Origin: Bacteroidales bacterium
GTDB taxonomy: Bacteria > Bacteroidota > Bacteroidia > Bacteroidales > UBA932
DNA length: 47,465 nt
Reading direction: 5' to 3'
NCBI GenBank assembly: GCA_017548505.1
Contig: JAFYZX010000011.1
Span: 1 to 47,465 of the forward strand
Shown: positions 1 through 6,426 of the stretch, piece by piece
How positions within the stretch are numbered: position 1 is the first letter of the stretch
How the letters are laid out: each line of letters starts with the position of its first letter
The notes under the pieces: generated by a model
Databases searched by the model: none
Seen by the model: the letters and a program-made list of their open reading frames with translations, nothing else
Told to the model about the DNA's origin: nothing
Translations under genes and position numbers: made by a program

Positions 1-84
1 GAAGGTTTTATACAGGCCGGAGAGCAAGTCTTATTGATTGATGACAGCTTTGAGCGAGTTCTCGAGGCATTATTGGAGTCTTAA
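1..84 (+). CDS. 3' end of an unidentified gene (27 codons visible)
   Basis: The first frame of the window is open from base 1 to a TAA at 82-84 and gives 27 residues that look like the acidic, amphipathic end of a soluble protein (a leucine/isoleucine-rich stretch ending in LLES). Nothing in this tail identifies a family. The gene begins upstream of the window. An intergenic repeat (122-176) starts about 40 bases after the stop, so this gene may belong to the same repeat-flanked accessory array that follows. Confidence 0.5.
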   Translation, partial: EGFIQAGEQVLLIDDSFERVLEALLES

Positions 85-121
85 ACTCGACGTTATTGAA
101 GATTAATGAGGCCCTTTCAGT

Positions 122-176
122 GAGTGATTTTACCATCAAAATCACTTCATTCTGTCGCCTATGTGTCGCCAAAATT
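122..176. repeat. Intergenic repeat family A, copy 1
   Basis: This segment of about 55 bp recurs at 2523-2578 with only a few differences. It contains a perfect 9-bp inverted repeat, AGTGATTTT / AAAATCACT, with a 6-base loop (ACCATC) at 123-146. A GTCGCCTATGTGTCGCC stretch follows. In copy 2 the inverted repeat is imperfect. A short match to the ATTCTGTCGCCT part recurs near 3683. Confidence 0.75.
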
Positions 177-210
177 AGAGCAAGTGGAGACTATCAACGG
201 ACACTTCCCT

Positions 211-264
211 GGGTTGATAGATTTTGGTGTTCTCTTAAAACAAAGTATCTTTACATCTGACCAT
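211..264 (+). promoter_or_regulatory. Promoter of the 276-1151 gene; intergenic repeat family B, copy 1
   Basis: The segment holds TTTG (223-226), a 19-base spacer and TATCTTTA (246-253), which matches the Bacteroidota -33 / -7 promoter consensus. By eye about 48 of its 54 bases, ungapped, are shared with 1340-1393 in front of the next gene. The promoter itself is therefore duplicated, although the downstream coding sequences are not alike. Confidence 0.75.
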
Positions 265-275
265 TTAATTTTGCT

Positions 276-1151
276 ATGGATCAGGAAGAATACGTCTATG
301 AGCCGGGTCCCGAAGAAGAATTAGCTTCTGCCAAGAAAAATATCAAAGCCGGAGTTATTGGGTGTATTGTCTGTTTTCTATTGACGGTTATCCTCTATCA
401 TTATTTTACAAACCACAAAATATTTCTCTTTGGGGCTATTGCTATTTTTGCATCCCTTCGCAGTGGTATAAGTAGCCTTGTGAAGTATCTGAAGCTAATG
501 AAGCTTTTTGAAGATACGGGGAATTTCCGCAAGGGACTTGTCTTGGGCATTTTATTTTCTGTTGTTTTAGGTGCTTTAGGTGTATGGTGCTTAGGTCAAT
601 TCTTCTCGATTCACCCAAAAGATCCGGGACCAGTCCCCCAAGAACAGGTTATACAGGATGTTATGTCAGGAGTTGATATCACCATCCCTGCTAATTTTAC
701 ACAAACTAAAGGCAAGGTGAATTGGGCGACTGACAGCACTTGTCTGGTGGCGTTTTATACAACCGAAGGACAGATAGACAGCACTGTTATTCATATCGGC
801 GTGACTACACGTACTGATTTCGTCAAATTCCTAAAGTGTGATTTGATGGATTATTACAAGACGAGAGATAGCTTGATGTATAAACACAAAAAGTATGACT
901 CAAGTGTTGATTGGGGAGATATGACATATTACAAGAGTGTCGGCATTTCTAATGATAGTACAGCTGTAATTATATATAGCACATTGAATTATGGTTCGTT
1001 AATAGAGGTCAGTGTTTTTTATACACACAAGAACGAAGAAGAAGACCTCCGAATGGAAAACTGGACAGAAGGCTGGATAAGAAACAATTTTACATATAAA
1101 ATCCCGGCTTGTTTAGAAGATAGTTTAGCCGTTCAAAGGAGCACCAGTTAG
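276..1151 (+). CDS. Unrecognised membrane protein with C-terminal extracytoplasmic domain
   Basis: I do not recognise this 291-residue protein. An acidic N-terminus of about 20 residues is followed by two or three hydrophobic helices (roughly 24-44, 48-66 and 86-110). A hydrophilic, beta-rich C-terminal part of about 180 residues is probably on the far side of the membrane. ATG at 276 was chosen because it lies about 22 bases after a good -7 box. The gene is AT-rich compared with the housekeeping genes further right. It stands alone with its own promoter, and its stop codon lies inside repeat D copy 1. The repeat-flanked setting suggests an accessory gene; its function is unknown. Confidence 0.75.
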   Translation: MDQEEYVYEPGPEEELASAKKNIKAGVIGCIVCFLLTVILYHYFTNHKIFLFGAIAIFASLRSGISSLVKYLKLMKLFEDTGNFRKGLVLGILFSVVLGALGVWCLGQFFSIHPKDPGPVPQEQVIQDVMSGVDITIPANFTQTKGKVNWATDSTCLVAFYTTEGQIDSTVIHIGVTTRTDFVKFLKCDLMDYYKTRDSLMYKHKKYDSSVDWGDMTYYKSVGISNDSTAVIIYSTLNYGSLIEVSVFYTHKNEEEDLRMENWTEGWIRNNFTYKIPACLEDSLAVQRSTS

Positions 1152-1187
1152 CACAAAGATAGGATAATCACTGGAAAGAGGAGTAAA
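1148..1187 (-). repeat. Intergenic repeat family D, copy 1 (carries a minus-strand promoter)
   Basis: About 40 bases starting TTAGCACAAAGATAGG are repeated at 3571-3610. On the minus strand the segment reads TATCTTTG, a perfect -7 box, pointing into the 3' end of the 276-1151 gene. In copy 2 the same box sits directly before the start codon of a small gene. In copy 1 that ATG is absent, so the promoter would make antisense RNA if it is active. Confidence 0.7.
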
Positions 1188-1202
1188 TATCCTATCCTTC
1201 CC

Positions 1203-1299
1203 CCACCATTTCCGTATTCGCAGTCCAAGCGCATTCGGAAAAGTGTTCAAGAGCTTAATACAGGTTGATAGAATGGGGGTGGGAGTGGTTGGATCAGCT
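1203..1299. repeat. Intergenic repeat family C, copy 1
   Basis: A segment of about 97 bp, from TTTCCGTATTCGCA through GAATGGGGGTGGGAGTGG to GGATCAGCT, is repeated at 3338-3437 with few changes. No coding function is apparent. Here it follows repeat D after 13 bases; the second copy lies before D, on the other side of a small gene. Confidence 0.75.
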
Positions 1300-1339
1300 G
1301 TCGGTAGAATCTTTGATATATTTGAATACACCCCATCCA

Positions 1340-1393
1340 GGATTGATAGATTTTGGCCTTTTCTTAAAACATAGTATCTTTACATTTGACCAT
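1340..1393 (+). promoter_or_regulatory. Promoter of the 1432-2448 gene; intergenic repeat family B, copy 2
   Basis: TTTG (1352-1355), a 19-base spacer and TATCTTTA (1375-1382) repeat the promoter architecture of 211-264. A second possible -7 box, TATATTTG, lies just upstream at 1317-1324. Confidence 0.75.
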
Positions 1394-1431
1394 AGGAGAG
1401 TGGAATCTCTCTATTATCCTAAAGAAGGGTT

Positions 1432-2448
1432 ATGAGAAGAATACATCGTTCTTTATTATTGATTTTGATAATCGCAGTCTCAGCGATTATTTGGGACTAT
1501 CATAGTAGGAATCTTGGAACAAGCTTGTTGTTTAAAAGCAGTGATTTCCCTTATGGTATTCAGCCCAGGCTATATGGAAACGAACTGCAATTATTTACCA
1601 CTGCTGAAAACTGCATAATTATTGGAAATTATAAAGGACAGAAACCAAAATCCGACACAAAATCTGCTTATATAGAAGATATTATCCGTTATGCTCACAA
1701 TTCTCAGGATCTTGTAGTGGAGTATATTGATAGTTCATATAACTTGCACTATATGCAATTGGAATATGAGAATGGGAGTTATTCTTTCTCGTATTTGGAA
1801 AATGGCAAAGACTACTTCTTTTTAAAACCAGGATATCATATTGATGAGTTTGGGGAATGGGATTTATCGGGCCTTTTTAAGATCTTTTTAATTCCTGTAA
1901 CCATTTTCTTCCTATTGATATGGCCTTTCTTCTATTTCTTGAAATCTAGGCGCTATTTGTTATTTTTACCCTTAATCATTTGTTCTTTAACATTCATTGT
2001 TTCAGATTTCCTGATAAACAAATACAGCGAGACCTTCGAAAGTCTTTGTTTCAGTACCGACTATTCTCATAGTATATTCATTGATATTACAACTCCCGAA
2101 AAATGGAAAAAGTTTAATGATCCAAATGATCCAGAATTCTACTATACTTTGACTTCTTCCTTCTCGAAAGACAAATCCTATGTTATTAAACAGTATTATA
2201 AGAATAGCAGAATAAACATTATTAAAGAGAAATATGATTATGATGGCTCAGAAGAGTTTGTAGATCAAAAGACTGCCATATCGCTCTTGAAAGAATCTAA
2301 AACATTTTGGGGTGATGTGCATGATCGATGTGAATTTACATTAGCCTTTATTAGGTTCTTTTCTATTGTTTTCGCAATCGTATTTGTTGTTTTATTGATT
2401 ATAAGTTTGTGTAAAAAGTATAATTCCAATTACCAAGTTAACAGCTAG
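1432..2448 (+). CDS. Unrecognised multi-pass membrane protein
   Basis: The 338-residue protein has no family I can name. Hydrophobic segments are visible near residues 8-24 (an N-terminal signal anchor), 149-170, 178-196 and 306-329. The stretches between them are hydrophilic and rich in Tyr, Ser and Asp, so two soluble loops of about 100 residues probably face one side of the membrane. The coding sequence is clearly AT-rich. It has its own promoter, a near copy of the one in front of the 276-1151 gene, but the proteins do not resemble each other beyond being membrane anchored. Repeat A copy 2 lies downstream. Confidence 0.75.
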   Translation: MRRIHRSLLLILIIAVSAIIWDYHSRNLGTSLLFKSSDFPYGIQPRLYGNELQLFTTAENCIIIGNYKGQKPKSDTKSAYIEDIIRYAHNSQDLVVEYIDSSYNLHYMQLEYENGSYSFSYLENGKDYFFLKPGYHIDEFGEWDLSGLFKIFLIPVTIFFLLIWPFFYFLKSRRYLLFLPLIICSLTFIVSDFLINKYSETFESLCFSTDYSHSIFIDITTPEKWKKFNDPNDPEFYYTLTSSFSKDKSYVIKQYYKNSRINIIKEKYDYDGSEEFVDQKTAISLLKESKTFWGDVHDRCEFTLAFIRFFSIVFAIVFVVLLIISLCKKYNSNYQVNS

Positions 2449-2522
2449 CCTGGTTATTGGTATAAAGATCTGAAAAACAAACTTTTCTATCCATCAGGAC
2501 TACTATTCTGACTACTTTCTGG

Positions 2523-2578
2523 GAGTGATTTTACCATCCAGATTCACTTTGTTTTGTCGCCTATATGTCGCCAAAATT
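2523..2578. repeat. Intergenic repeat family A, copy 2
   Basis: A near copy of 122-176, with the same GTGATTTTACCATC start and GTCGCCAAAATT end. Here it directly abuts the promoter of the next gene; in copy 1 about 35 other bases intervene. Confidence 0.75.
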
Positions 2579-2600
2579 CTGCCCTTTTAAAACAAAACAC

Positions 2601-2608
2601 TACCTTTG
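2601..2608 (+). promoter_or_regulatory. -7 promoter box of the 2633-3331 gene
   Basis: TACCTTTG fits the TAnnTTTG consensus and follows a CCCTTTTAAAACAAAA stretch resembling the spacer of the two family B promoters. The -33 box is weak (TCTG at about 2578-2581). Its position argues for translation from ATG 2633, because an in-frame TTG at 2606 lies inside the box. Confidence 0.55.
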
Positions 2609-2632
2609 ATAGAAACTAATGTGCTGTTAAAA

Positions 2633-3331
2633 ATGGGGAAGAGAACAAGGTATCTTAAATATCTTAAGTATGTTTTAATCATCTTAGCCGCACTGTTGGC
2701 TGTAAGAATCTTATTCAGCATTTGCATTAATTCCATAAATGACAGTAGGTTGAGACTGGAAGAGAATACTCAGCTGATAGACTTGAAATCATTACTTAAT
2801 ATTGACAGCAGCCGGATATCGTCCAGGGAAACGGCGTATTTCAAGAAAAAGGATATTTGTTTTAATTGCATTATTGATGAAAAGTACCTGCTTACTGTAT
2901 TTAAGGCGGGGAAAGTTTCTGATGGTTTTAACTGGAACCGGATATCTTTAGATACACTTGAGAACATCAAAAATAAATACGACTATATCACCAGTATACC
3001 AACAAGTATATTTACTCAAGATAGTAAATCATTCCCTGTTGTTTATTTTTCAGAATTTAATTCCACTTCTATCTTAAATACAGTAATCGATGATATTAAC
3101 CTGGATATTAACGGAAAGCTAATAGAAAGAAAAAAGTATGATGAGAAATTACTAATCCTTCAGATAGATTTAGATACTATCATTTTCACTTATAATAAAC
3201 AGAAGAACAAACTTGATTTATGTTTTTCATACTCACTGAGTGGTATTTCACCCTCATTTATTGTTTTTAAAATAGATGAAGTAGGACAGTTGTATATCTG
3301 TGCAACAAATTATCCAATCGATTTTCATTAG
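2633..3331 (+). CDS. Unrecognised membrane-anchored protein
   Basis: ATG 2633 gives 232 residues: a basic start (MGKRTRYLKYLKY), one hydrophobic helix (about residues 11-31) and a hydrophilic remainder of roughly 200 residues, probably outside the cytoplasm. The in-frame TTG at 2606 is rejected as start because it overlaps the -7 box. No family is recognised. The layout (anchor plus AT-rich soluble domain, own promoter, repeats on both sides) matches its two upstream neighbours, so the three may be functional analogues such as immunity or surface-modulating proteins. That is inference only. Confidence 0.7.
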   Translation: MGKRTRYLKYLKYVLIILAALLAVRILFSICINSINDSRLRLEENTQLIDLKSLLNIDSSRISSRETAYFKKKDICFNCIIDEKYLLTVFKAGKVSDGFNWNRISLDTLENIKNKYDYITSIPTSIFTQDSKSFPVVYFSEFNSTSILNTVIDDINLDINGKLIERKKYDEKLLILQIDLDTIIFTYNKQKNKLDLCFSYSLSGISPSFIVFKIDEVGQLYICATNYPIDFH

Positions 3332-3337
3332 GAGAAT

Positions 3338-3437
3338 CCCCATCTTTTCCGTATTCGCATTCAAAGCGCGTTCGGGAAAAGTGTTCTAGAGCTTAATACA
3401 TGTTGATAGAATGGGGGTGGGAGTGGTTGGATCAGCT
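3338..3437. repeat. Intergenic repeat family C, copy 2
   Basis: A near copy of 1203-1299. Its right edge coincides with the stop codon of the small minus-strand gene at 3437-3571, and its left edge begins just after the stop codon at 3331. Confidence 0.75.
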
Positions 3438-3571
3438 TAATTTTCCCCATCATTATTCTTGTTCTCCCTTTTTTCTTTCCAATCGCGGTAGAGAGTAATG
3501 GAGAGAGCAGTTATGCAGAGGGTAACATAGAGGCCTCCAAAGAAATAGATAAATACGACAAGTGCATCCAT
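3437..3571 (-). CDS. Small membrane protein, 44 residues
   Basis: This short minus-strand gene opens with ATG at 3571 and ends with TAA at 3437. The product begins with one hydrophobic helix (about residues 4-27, starting MDALVVFIYFFGGL), followed by a charged Lys/Glu/Asn-rich tail of about 17 residues, the usual form of a small single-pass protein with a cytoplasmic tail. A perfect -7 box, TATCTTTG, lies on the same strand at 3577-3584 and ends only five bases before the ATG, so the message would be leaderless or nearly so. It sits exactly between repeats C2 and D2. Composition and promoter support a real gene; function unknown. Confidence 0.55.
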   Translation of the reverse strand: MDALVVFIYFFGGLYVTLCITALSITLYRDWKEKRENKNNDGEN

Positions 3572-3610
3572 TAGCACAAAGATAGGATAATCACTGGAAA
3601 GAGGAGTAAA
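3571..3610 (-). promoter_or_regulatory. Promoter of the 44-residue gene; intergenic repeat family D, copy 2
   Basis: A near copy of 1148-1187. The minus strand carries TATCTTTG at 3577-3584; no convincing -33 box is seen at 19-21 bases. The start codon of the small gene at 3571 falls at the expected transcription start. Confidence 0.6.
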
Positions 3611-3757
3611 ATAGCACAGTCTCTATCTTCTCCCACTCTTCCCATCCACCCCAAACCTCCTGAAAAATGGGGAAAATATGCAATTCTGTCGCCTCCGCCT
3701 GCAGCGCTTTTAAAAGATTGCGTCAATTCTTAGAATTCTGCTTAATGTTAAGAATAG

Positions 3758-3779
3758 ATAAGAAAATTTCTTATATTTG
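3758..3779 (+). promoter_or_regulatory. parDE promoter and operator-like palindrome
   Basis: ATAAGAAA-A-TTTCTTAT, a perfect 8-bp inverted repeat around one central base, occupies 3758-3774 and overlaps the -7 box TATATTTG (3772-3779). Further short palindromes lie just upstream: AATTCTTAGAATT at about 3725-3737 and CTTAATGTTAAG at about 3741-3752. ParD-type antitoxins usually repress their own operon by binding such repeats, so this is the likely autoregulatory operator. Confidence 0.65.
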
Positions 3780-3798
3780 TGGTGAGGAATAAAGCAAT

Positions 3799-4053
3799 AT
3801 GAAAACAACAACAGTAGCATTAGGAGCTCATTTTGATGAATTTGTGAAGGCAACCATCCAAAGCGGACGTTATACCAACGTTAGCGAGGTTATTCGAGCC
3901 GGACTTAGAAGGCTGGAAGAGGATGAGCAGAAGATTGCTGCTCTCCGTGCAGCTATTGAAGACGGTGAGAACAGCGGATATGTTGAGAATTTTGATTTTA
4001 AGAAGAACTTGGAGAATTTGAGGGCCGGTAGGAGAAAAGATGGGACGGTATAG
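3799..4053 (+). CDS. parD: ParD-family antitoxin (type II toxin-antitoxin)
   Basis: The 84-residue protein has the ParD ribbon-helix-helix pattern: a short N-terminal strand (TTTVALG), then the GRYTNVSEVIRAGLRRLEE helix pair at about residues 23-41. A charged C-terminal tail would wrap and neutralise the toxin. It overlaps the downstream ParE-like gene by 14 bases, the normal antitoxin-first order. In this family ParD blocks ParE and represses the operon. The -7 box and operator-like palindrome end about 20 bases before the start. No Shine-Dalgarno sequence is visible, as usual for this phylum. Confidence 0.9.
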   Translation: MKTTTVALGAHFDEFVKATIQSGRYTNVSEVIRAGLRRLEEDEQKIAALRAAIEDGENSGYVENFDFKKNLENLRAGRRKDGTV

Positions 4054-4336
4054 GATTTCAAAACGAGCGATTGAAGATTTAAACGGAATTTGGGATTATA
4101 CAGTGGCAGTTTGGTCTGAAGCTCAAGCTGTCAAATATTATAATCAGATTTATACTTCAATAGAAAACCTTTCAGAAAATCCAGGCTATAAAGGTTTACG
4201 ATATGACTTTATAAAGGAGGGTTTGTGGGGATACCGTGTCGGTCATCACATAATCTTCTATAAAATCCTTTCAGAGAATTACATATCAGTAGATCGTATT
4301 CTCCATGAAAGAATGGATTATCAAAGACATTTTTAG
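4040..4336 (+). CDS. parE: ParE/RelE-family toxin
   Basis: The 98-residue product fits the RelE/ParE fold: an N-terminal ISKRAIEDLNGIWDYT helix, a second helix around WSEAQAVKYYNQI, the mid-protein ENPGYKGLRYD segment, and the C-terminal GYRVGHHIIFYKI strand followed by VDRILHERMDY. The last segment is typical of ParE proteins, which poison DNA gyrase; RelE relatives cleave mRNA, and the sequence alone does not settle the target. It is encoded immediately after, and overlapping, the ParD-like antitoxin. The next gene is convergent and begins 17 bases beyond the stop. Confidence 0.9.
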   Translation: MGRYRISKRAIEDLNGIWDYTVAVWSEAQAVKYYNQIYTSIENLSENPGYKGLRYDFIKEGLWGYRVGHHIIFYKILSENYISVDRILHERMDYQRHF

Positions 4337-4353
4337 AATCAACGTTGAAATTT

Positions 4354-5571
4354 CTATCTATCAACAGGGACGTTATAATCCTTGATTCTGTTGTTCTTTT
4401 TGATCAGAGTCCAACCGGAGGTGGTAATAGTGTCGTTGTTGAAAGAAAGCGTGTCTAGGCGAGGCAGTTCAATCCTGCGCCAGTCACTTGTCACTTTCAG
4501 CGGATGACCTTCTACAGAGCCCCAGTCGCAAAAAGCGGTGCAGCCATAGATGACCATACTCCCGTCATCCATTTTAATCATGCCGTCAGGGGAGAACTGA
4601 ATGGAGAGATTAGGGCATTCCAGTGTGATGATGTTATCGGGAGCAAATAATTTAAGAAGTGTTGCATTCCTCTCTTCCAGCTTGAGCTGCAGGGAATCTT
4701 CAAAAGCATCGATGGACTCAAAGTCATACTTGGCTTTGGCAGATTCTGCGGCAGCTTCCAGGTCGTTAGGCAAAGCTATTCCGTAAATCGCCATCGCTGA
4801 GGAGCCAAGATCACTGCCAGAGTTCATCTCTTTGTGCCAAGAATGGGCGGACTGGTCCAGAATCAAACCGTAAAGGGGTCCGGAAAGGTATGCAAAAGAG
4901 CGAGTCAGGTTGTCTGATTCATAGAGATAGTCTAGGTCAGAAAGAGACTGCAGATACTCCTTGTTGTCAGGGATTGCAATGCGCCTTCCGGTGTACTCGG
5001 CAAGTCCTTCCAGAACCTCCAGAGCGTTCTCTTCTGCGGCAAAGTCAGGATACAGGTGCCTTCTCCAGGCGCGGAAACTCAAGGCATCTTTAAGAGCGGT
5101 TTTCTTTTGTTCGCCATCACAAGATGCAGCAGCCTTCAGCGCGTTCCACTCCAGTTTCAGAAGCGTACGGGCATCTCTGTTGGAAAGATGAGAATTGTTG
5201 GGATCTTTATCCACCCAAAGCCCAAGCTCCGGCTGGTGATAGTGAAACATCTCGTGGACAAGAACAATTAACTGGTGCTTCTCGTCTCCGGACAAAGGCC
5301 ACAAAACCGTTGTCCAGCGCTTGCCGTCCAGTTCGATTGTAGAATTTGCAACCGGCTTGTCTGAGGGATATGATTTTGGCGCGTCAGAGACATTGCTGAC
5401 AATATTCCTCAGCGAATCCACTCCAAGAACAGGAGAATAGAGATTGACGCCCCATAGTTTGCCATTGTCTTTATTGCAAAGTTTCTCAACGTGGTCAAAT
5501 ATAGACACATTAGAAGTGCGGCAACTAGTAAGCAGCGCTAAGACCGCTGTCAAAAGAAGAACCTTTTTCAT
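4354..5571 (-). CDS. Lipoprotein with HExxH zinc-peptidase motif
   Basis: The start at 5571 gives a 405-residue protein with a lipoprotein signal ending LALLTSC (Cys17). A longer reading frame to 5643 would bury the signal and is rejected. HEMFH lies at residues 106-110 after a hydrophobic strand (LIVLV). EGLAEY at 188-193 offers a Glu at the spacing expected of the third zinc ligand of gluzincin-type metallopeptidases. The remaining residues show no domain I can name; the last 100 or so look beta-rich and could form a separate module. It would act on the cell surface or in the periplasm. Single gene, convergent with parE. Confidence 0.75.
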   Translation of the reverse strand: MKKVLLLTAVLALLTSCRTSNVSIFDHVEKLCNKDNGKLWGVNLYSPVLGVDSLRNIVSNVSDAPKSYPSDKPVANSTIELDGKRWTTVLWPLSGDEKHQLIVLVHEMFHYHQPELGLWVDKDPNNSHLSNRDARTLLKLEWNALKAAASCDGEQKKTALKDALSFRAWRRHLYPDFAAEENALEVLEGLAEYTGRRIAIPDNKEYLQSLSDLDYLYESDNLTRSFAYLSGPLYGLILDQSAHSWHKEMNSGSDLGSSAMAIYGIALPNDLEAAAESAKAKYDFESIDAFEDSLQLKLEERNATLLKLFAPDNIITLECPNLSIQFSPDGMIKMDDGSMVIYGCTAFCDWGSVEGHPLKVTSDWRRIELPRLDTLSFNNDTITTSGWTLIKKNNRIKDYNVPVDR

Positions 5572-5604
5572 ATTGTCAAAGATACCGAATCTGTTTAACT
5601 CTTG

Positions 5605-5694
5605 GTGCTCCCGTCGTCCCATTTTCAGGGACGTCAGGAGCAAAAACGGGCAAAAATGCTCCTATCCCCTCAAAAAATGGGACGGTAGGAGCAC
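5605..5694. repeat. Nested inverted-repeat element between divergent genes
   Basis: The outer arms 5605-5625 and 5674-5694 are inverted copies, GTGCTCC then GTCCCATTTT, matching at about 17 of 21 positions. Inside lie AGGAGCA (5636-5642) and TGCTCCT (5657-5663), a second inverted pair separated by two A-runs. It occupies most of the space between the start codons at 5571 and 5768. It could be a short mobile palindrome (REP/MITE-like) or a regulatory structure. No coding capacity. Confidence 0.6.
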
Positions 5695-5739
5695 TTTAAG
5701 AGCTAAGTGTGTATGGTGGTTCTGTAAATGCTTTTTCGT

Positions 5740-5747
5740 TATATTTG
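5740..5747 (+). promoter_or_regulatory. -7 promoter box for the 5768-6352 gene
   Basis: TATATTTG fits the TAnnTTTG consensus 20 bases before the ATG at 5768. Only a weak -33 candidate (TTCTG) is present. This supports the short start over a reading frame extending back to 5444. Confidence 0.6.
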
Positions 5748-5767
5748 TTTTGAGAAAAAATCTGCCT

Positions 5768-6352
5768 ATGAAAAGATTTGTTTTGATATGTCTGTTTATG
5801 GGTTTTGCTTTATCGGGTTTTTCGCAGGATGCGGACCAGACGGTTTATAGTTACAAGGTGCAGTATGCTCCGGAACACAATGTCCATCTGTTCTACAGGG
5901 GCGGGAAGCTAATGCTGAAGATTTCTGACCCTCATTTAAGCAAACGCCACGATATCCGTTTGGTGAAAAAAATGAATTCTGACGGTACTGTTGAACCGAT
6001 GCCGGATACTTTAAAGGAAAGGGCTGTTTTCTTCATCGACAGGGAGGTATTTGTGGATGATACCGTAGCCGTAAGGGTTAAGGAAATGATAAAATCGCTG
6101 AGGCTGACCAAAATGAAGGAAAAGTATGAGAGAGTTTACAAGGAGGATGAGCCTGTAGAACTGGGCGGATCTTCTTGGAGTCTTGCGTTCCTGATGCCTA
6201 ATGGCGAGTACAAGCATAGTGGTGGGCGGTTTATTGTAAACAGGAAGAAAACGCAGAAAGAGCTTGACCGGTATTTAGACAAGCTTAGGAAGATAAACTG
6301 GTATCTTGAAAATGTTCAGGCGAAGTATTGCCTTTCAGTGAAAGAGGGATGA
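5768..6352 (+). CDS. Small secreted protein of unknown function
   Basis: The 194-residue product has a signal peptide (about residues 1-20, ending GFSQ) and then a charged mature part without cysteine pairs or known motifs. Upstream in-frame codons are ignored because the signal peptide begins at 5768 just after a -7 box. The mature part mixes beta-strand-like stretches (VYSYKVQYAP, WSLAFLMPNG) with a Lys-rich helical end. Probably periplasmic or outer-membrane associated. A strong terminator overlaps its stop codon. No family recognised. Confidence 0.75.
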   Translation: MKRFVLICLFMGFALSGFSQDADQTVYSYKVQYAPEHNVHLFYRGGKLMLKISDPHLSKRHDIRLVKKMNSDGTVEPMPDTLKERAVFFIDREVFVDDTVAVRVKEMIKSLRLTKMKEKYERVYKEDEPVELGGSSWSLAFLMPNGEYKHSGGRFIVNRKKTQKELDRYLDKLRKINWYLENVQAKYCLSVKEG

Positions 6353-6378
6353 CGTTTTGCCATCCCTCTGTTTTTTTT
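6343..6378 (+). terminator. Rho-independent terminator
   Basis: A perfect 9-bp stem AGAGGGATG / CATCCCTCT (6343-6351, 6361-6369) with a 9-base loop is followed by eight T residues. It overlaps the stop codon of the 5768-6352 gene and separates it from the convergent M20 peptidase gene. Confidence 0.9.
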
Positions 6379-6426
6379 GTGCAGGCTTGCTTTTCCCACG
6401 TGCTGCTTTGTTTTGCGGTATAGGGT

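Noticed and set aside
2606..2632. TTG start upstream of ATG 2633
   Set aside because: The TTG lies inside the likely -7 promoter box, so it would not be in the transcript; ATG 2633 also places the basic residues right before the membrane helix.
122..3610. Integron cassette array with attC sites
   Set aside because: No integrase gene is visible in the window, the repeats lack the conserved RYYYAAC/GTTRRRY ends with a paired-arm form, and the genes have their own promoters.
5444..5767. N-terminal extension of the small secreted protein gene back to 5444
   Set aside because: The upstream part crosses the palindromic element and the divergent gene's start; a -7 box and a signal peptide support ATG 5768.
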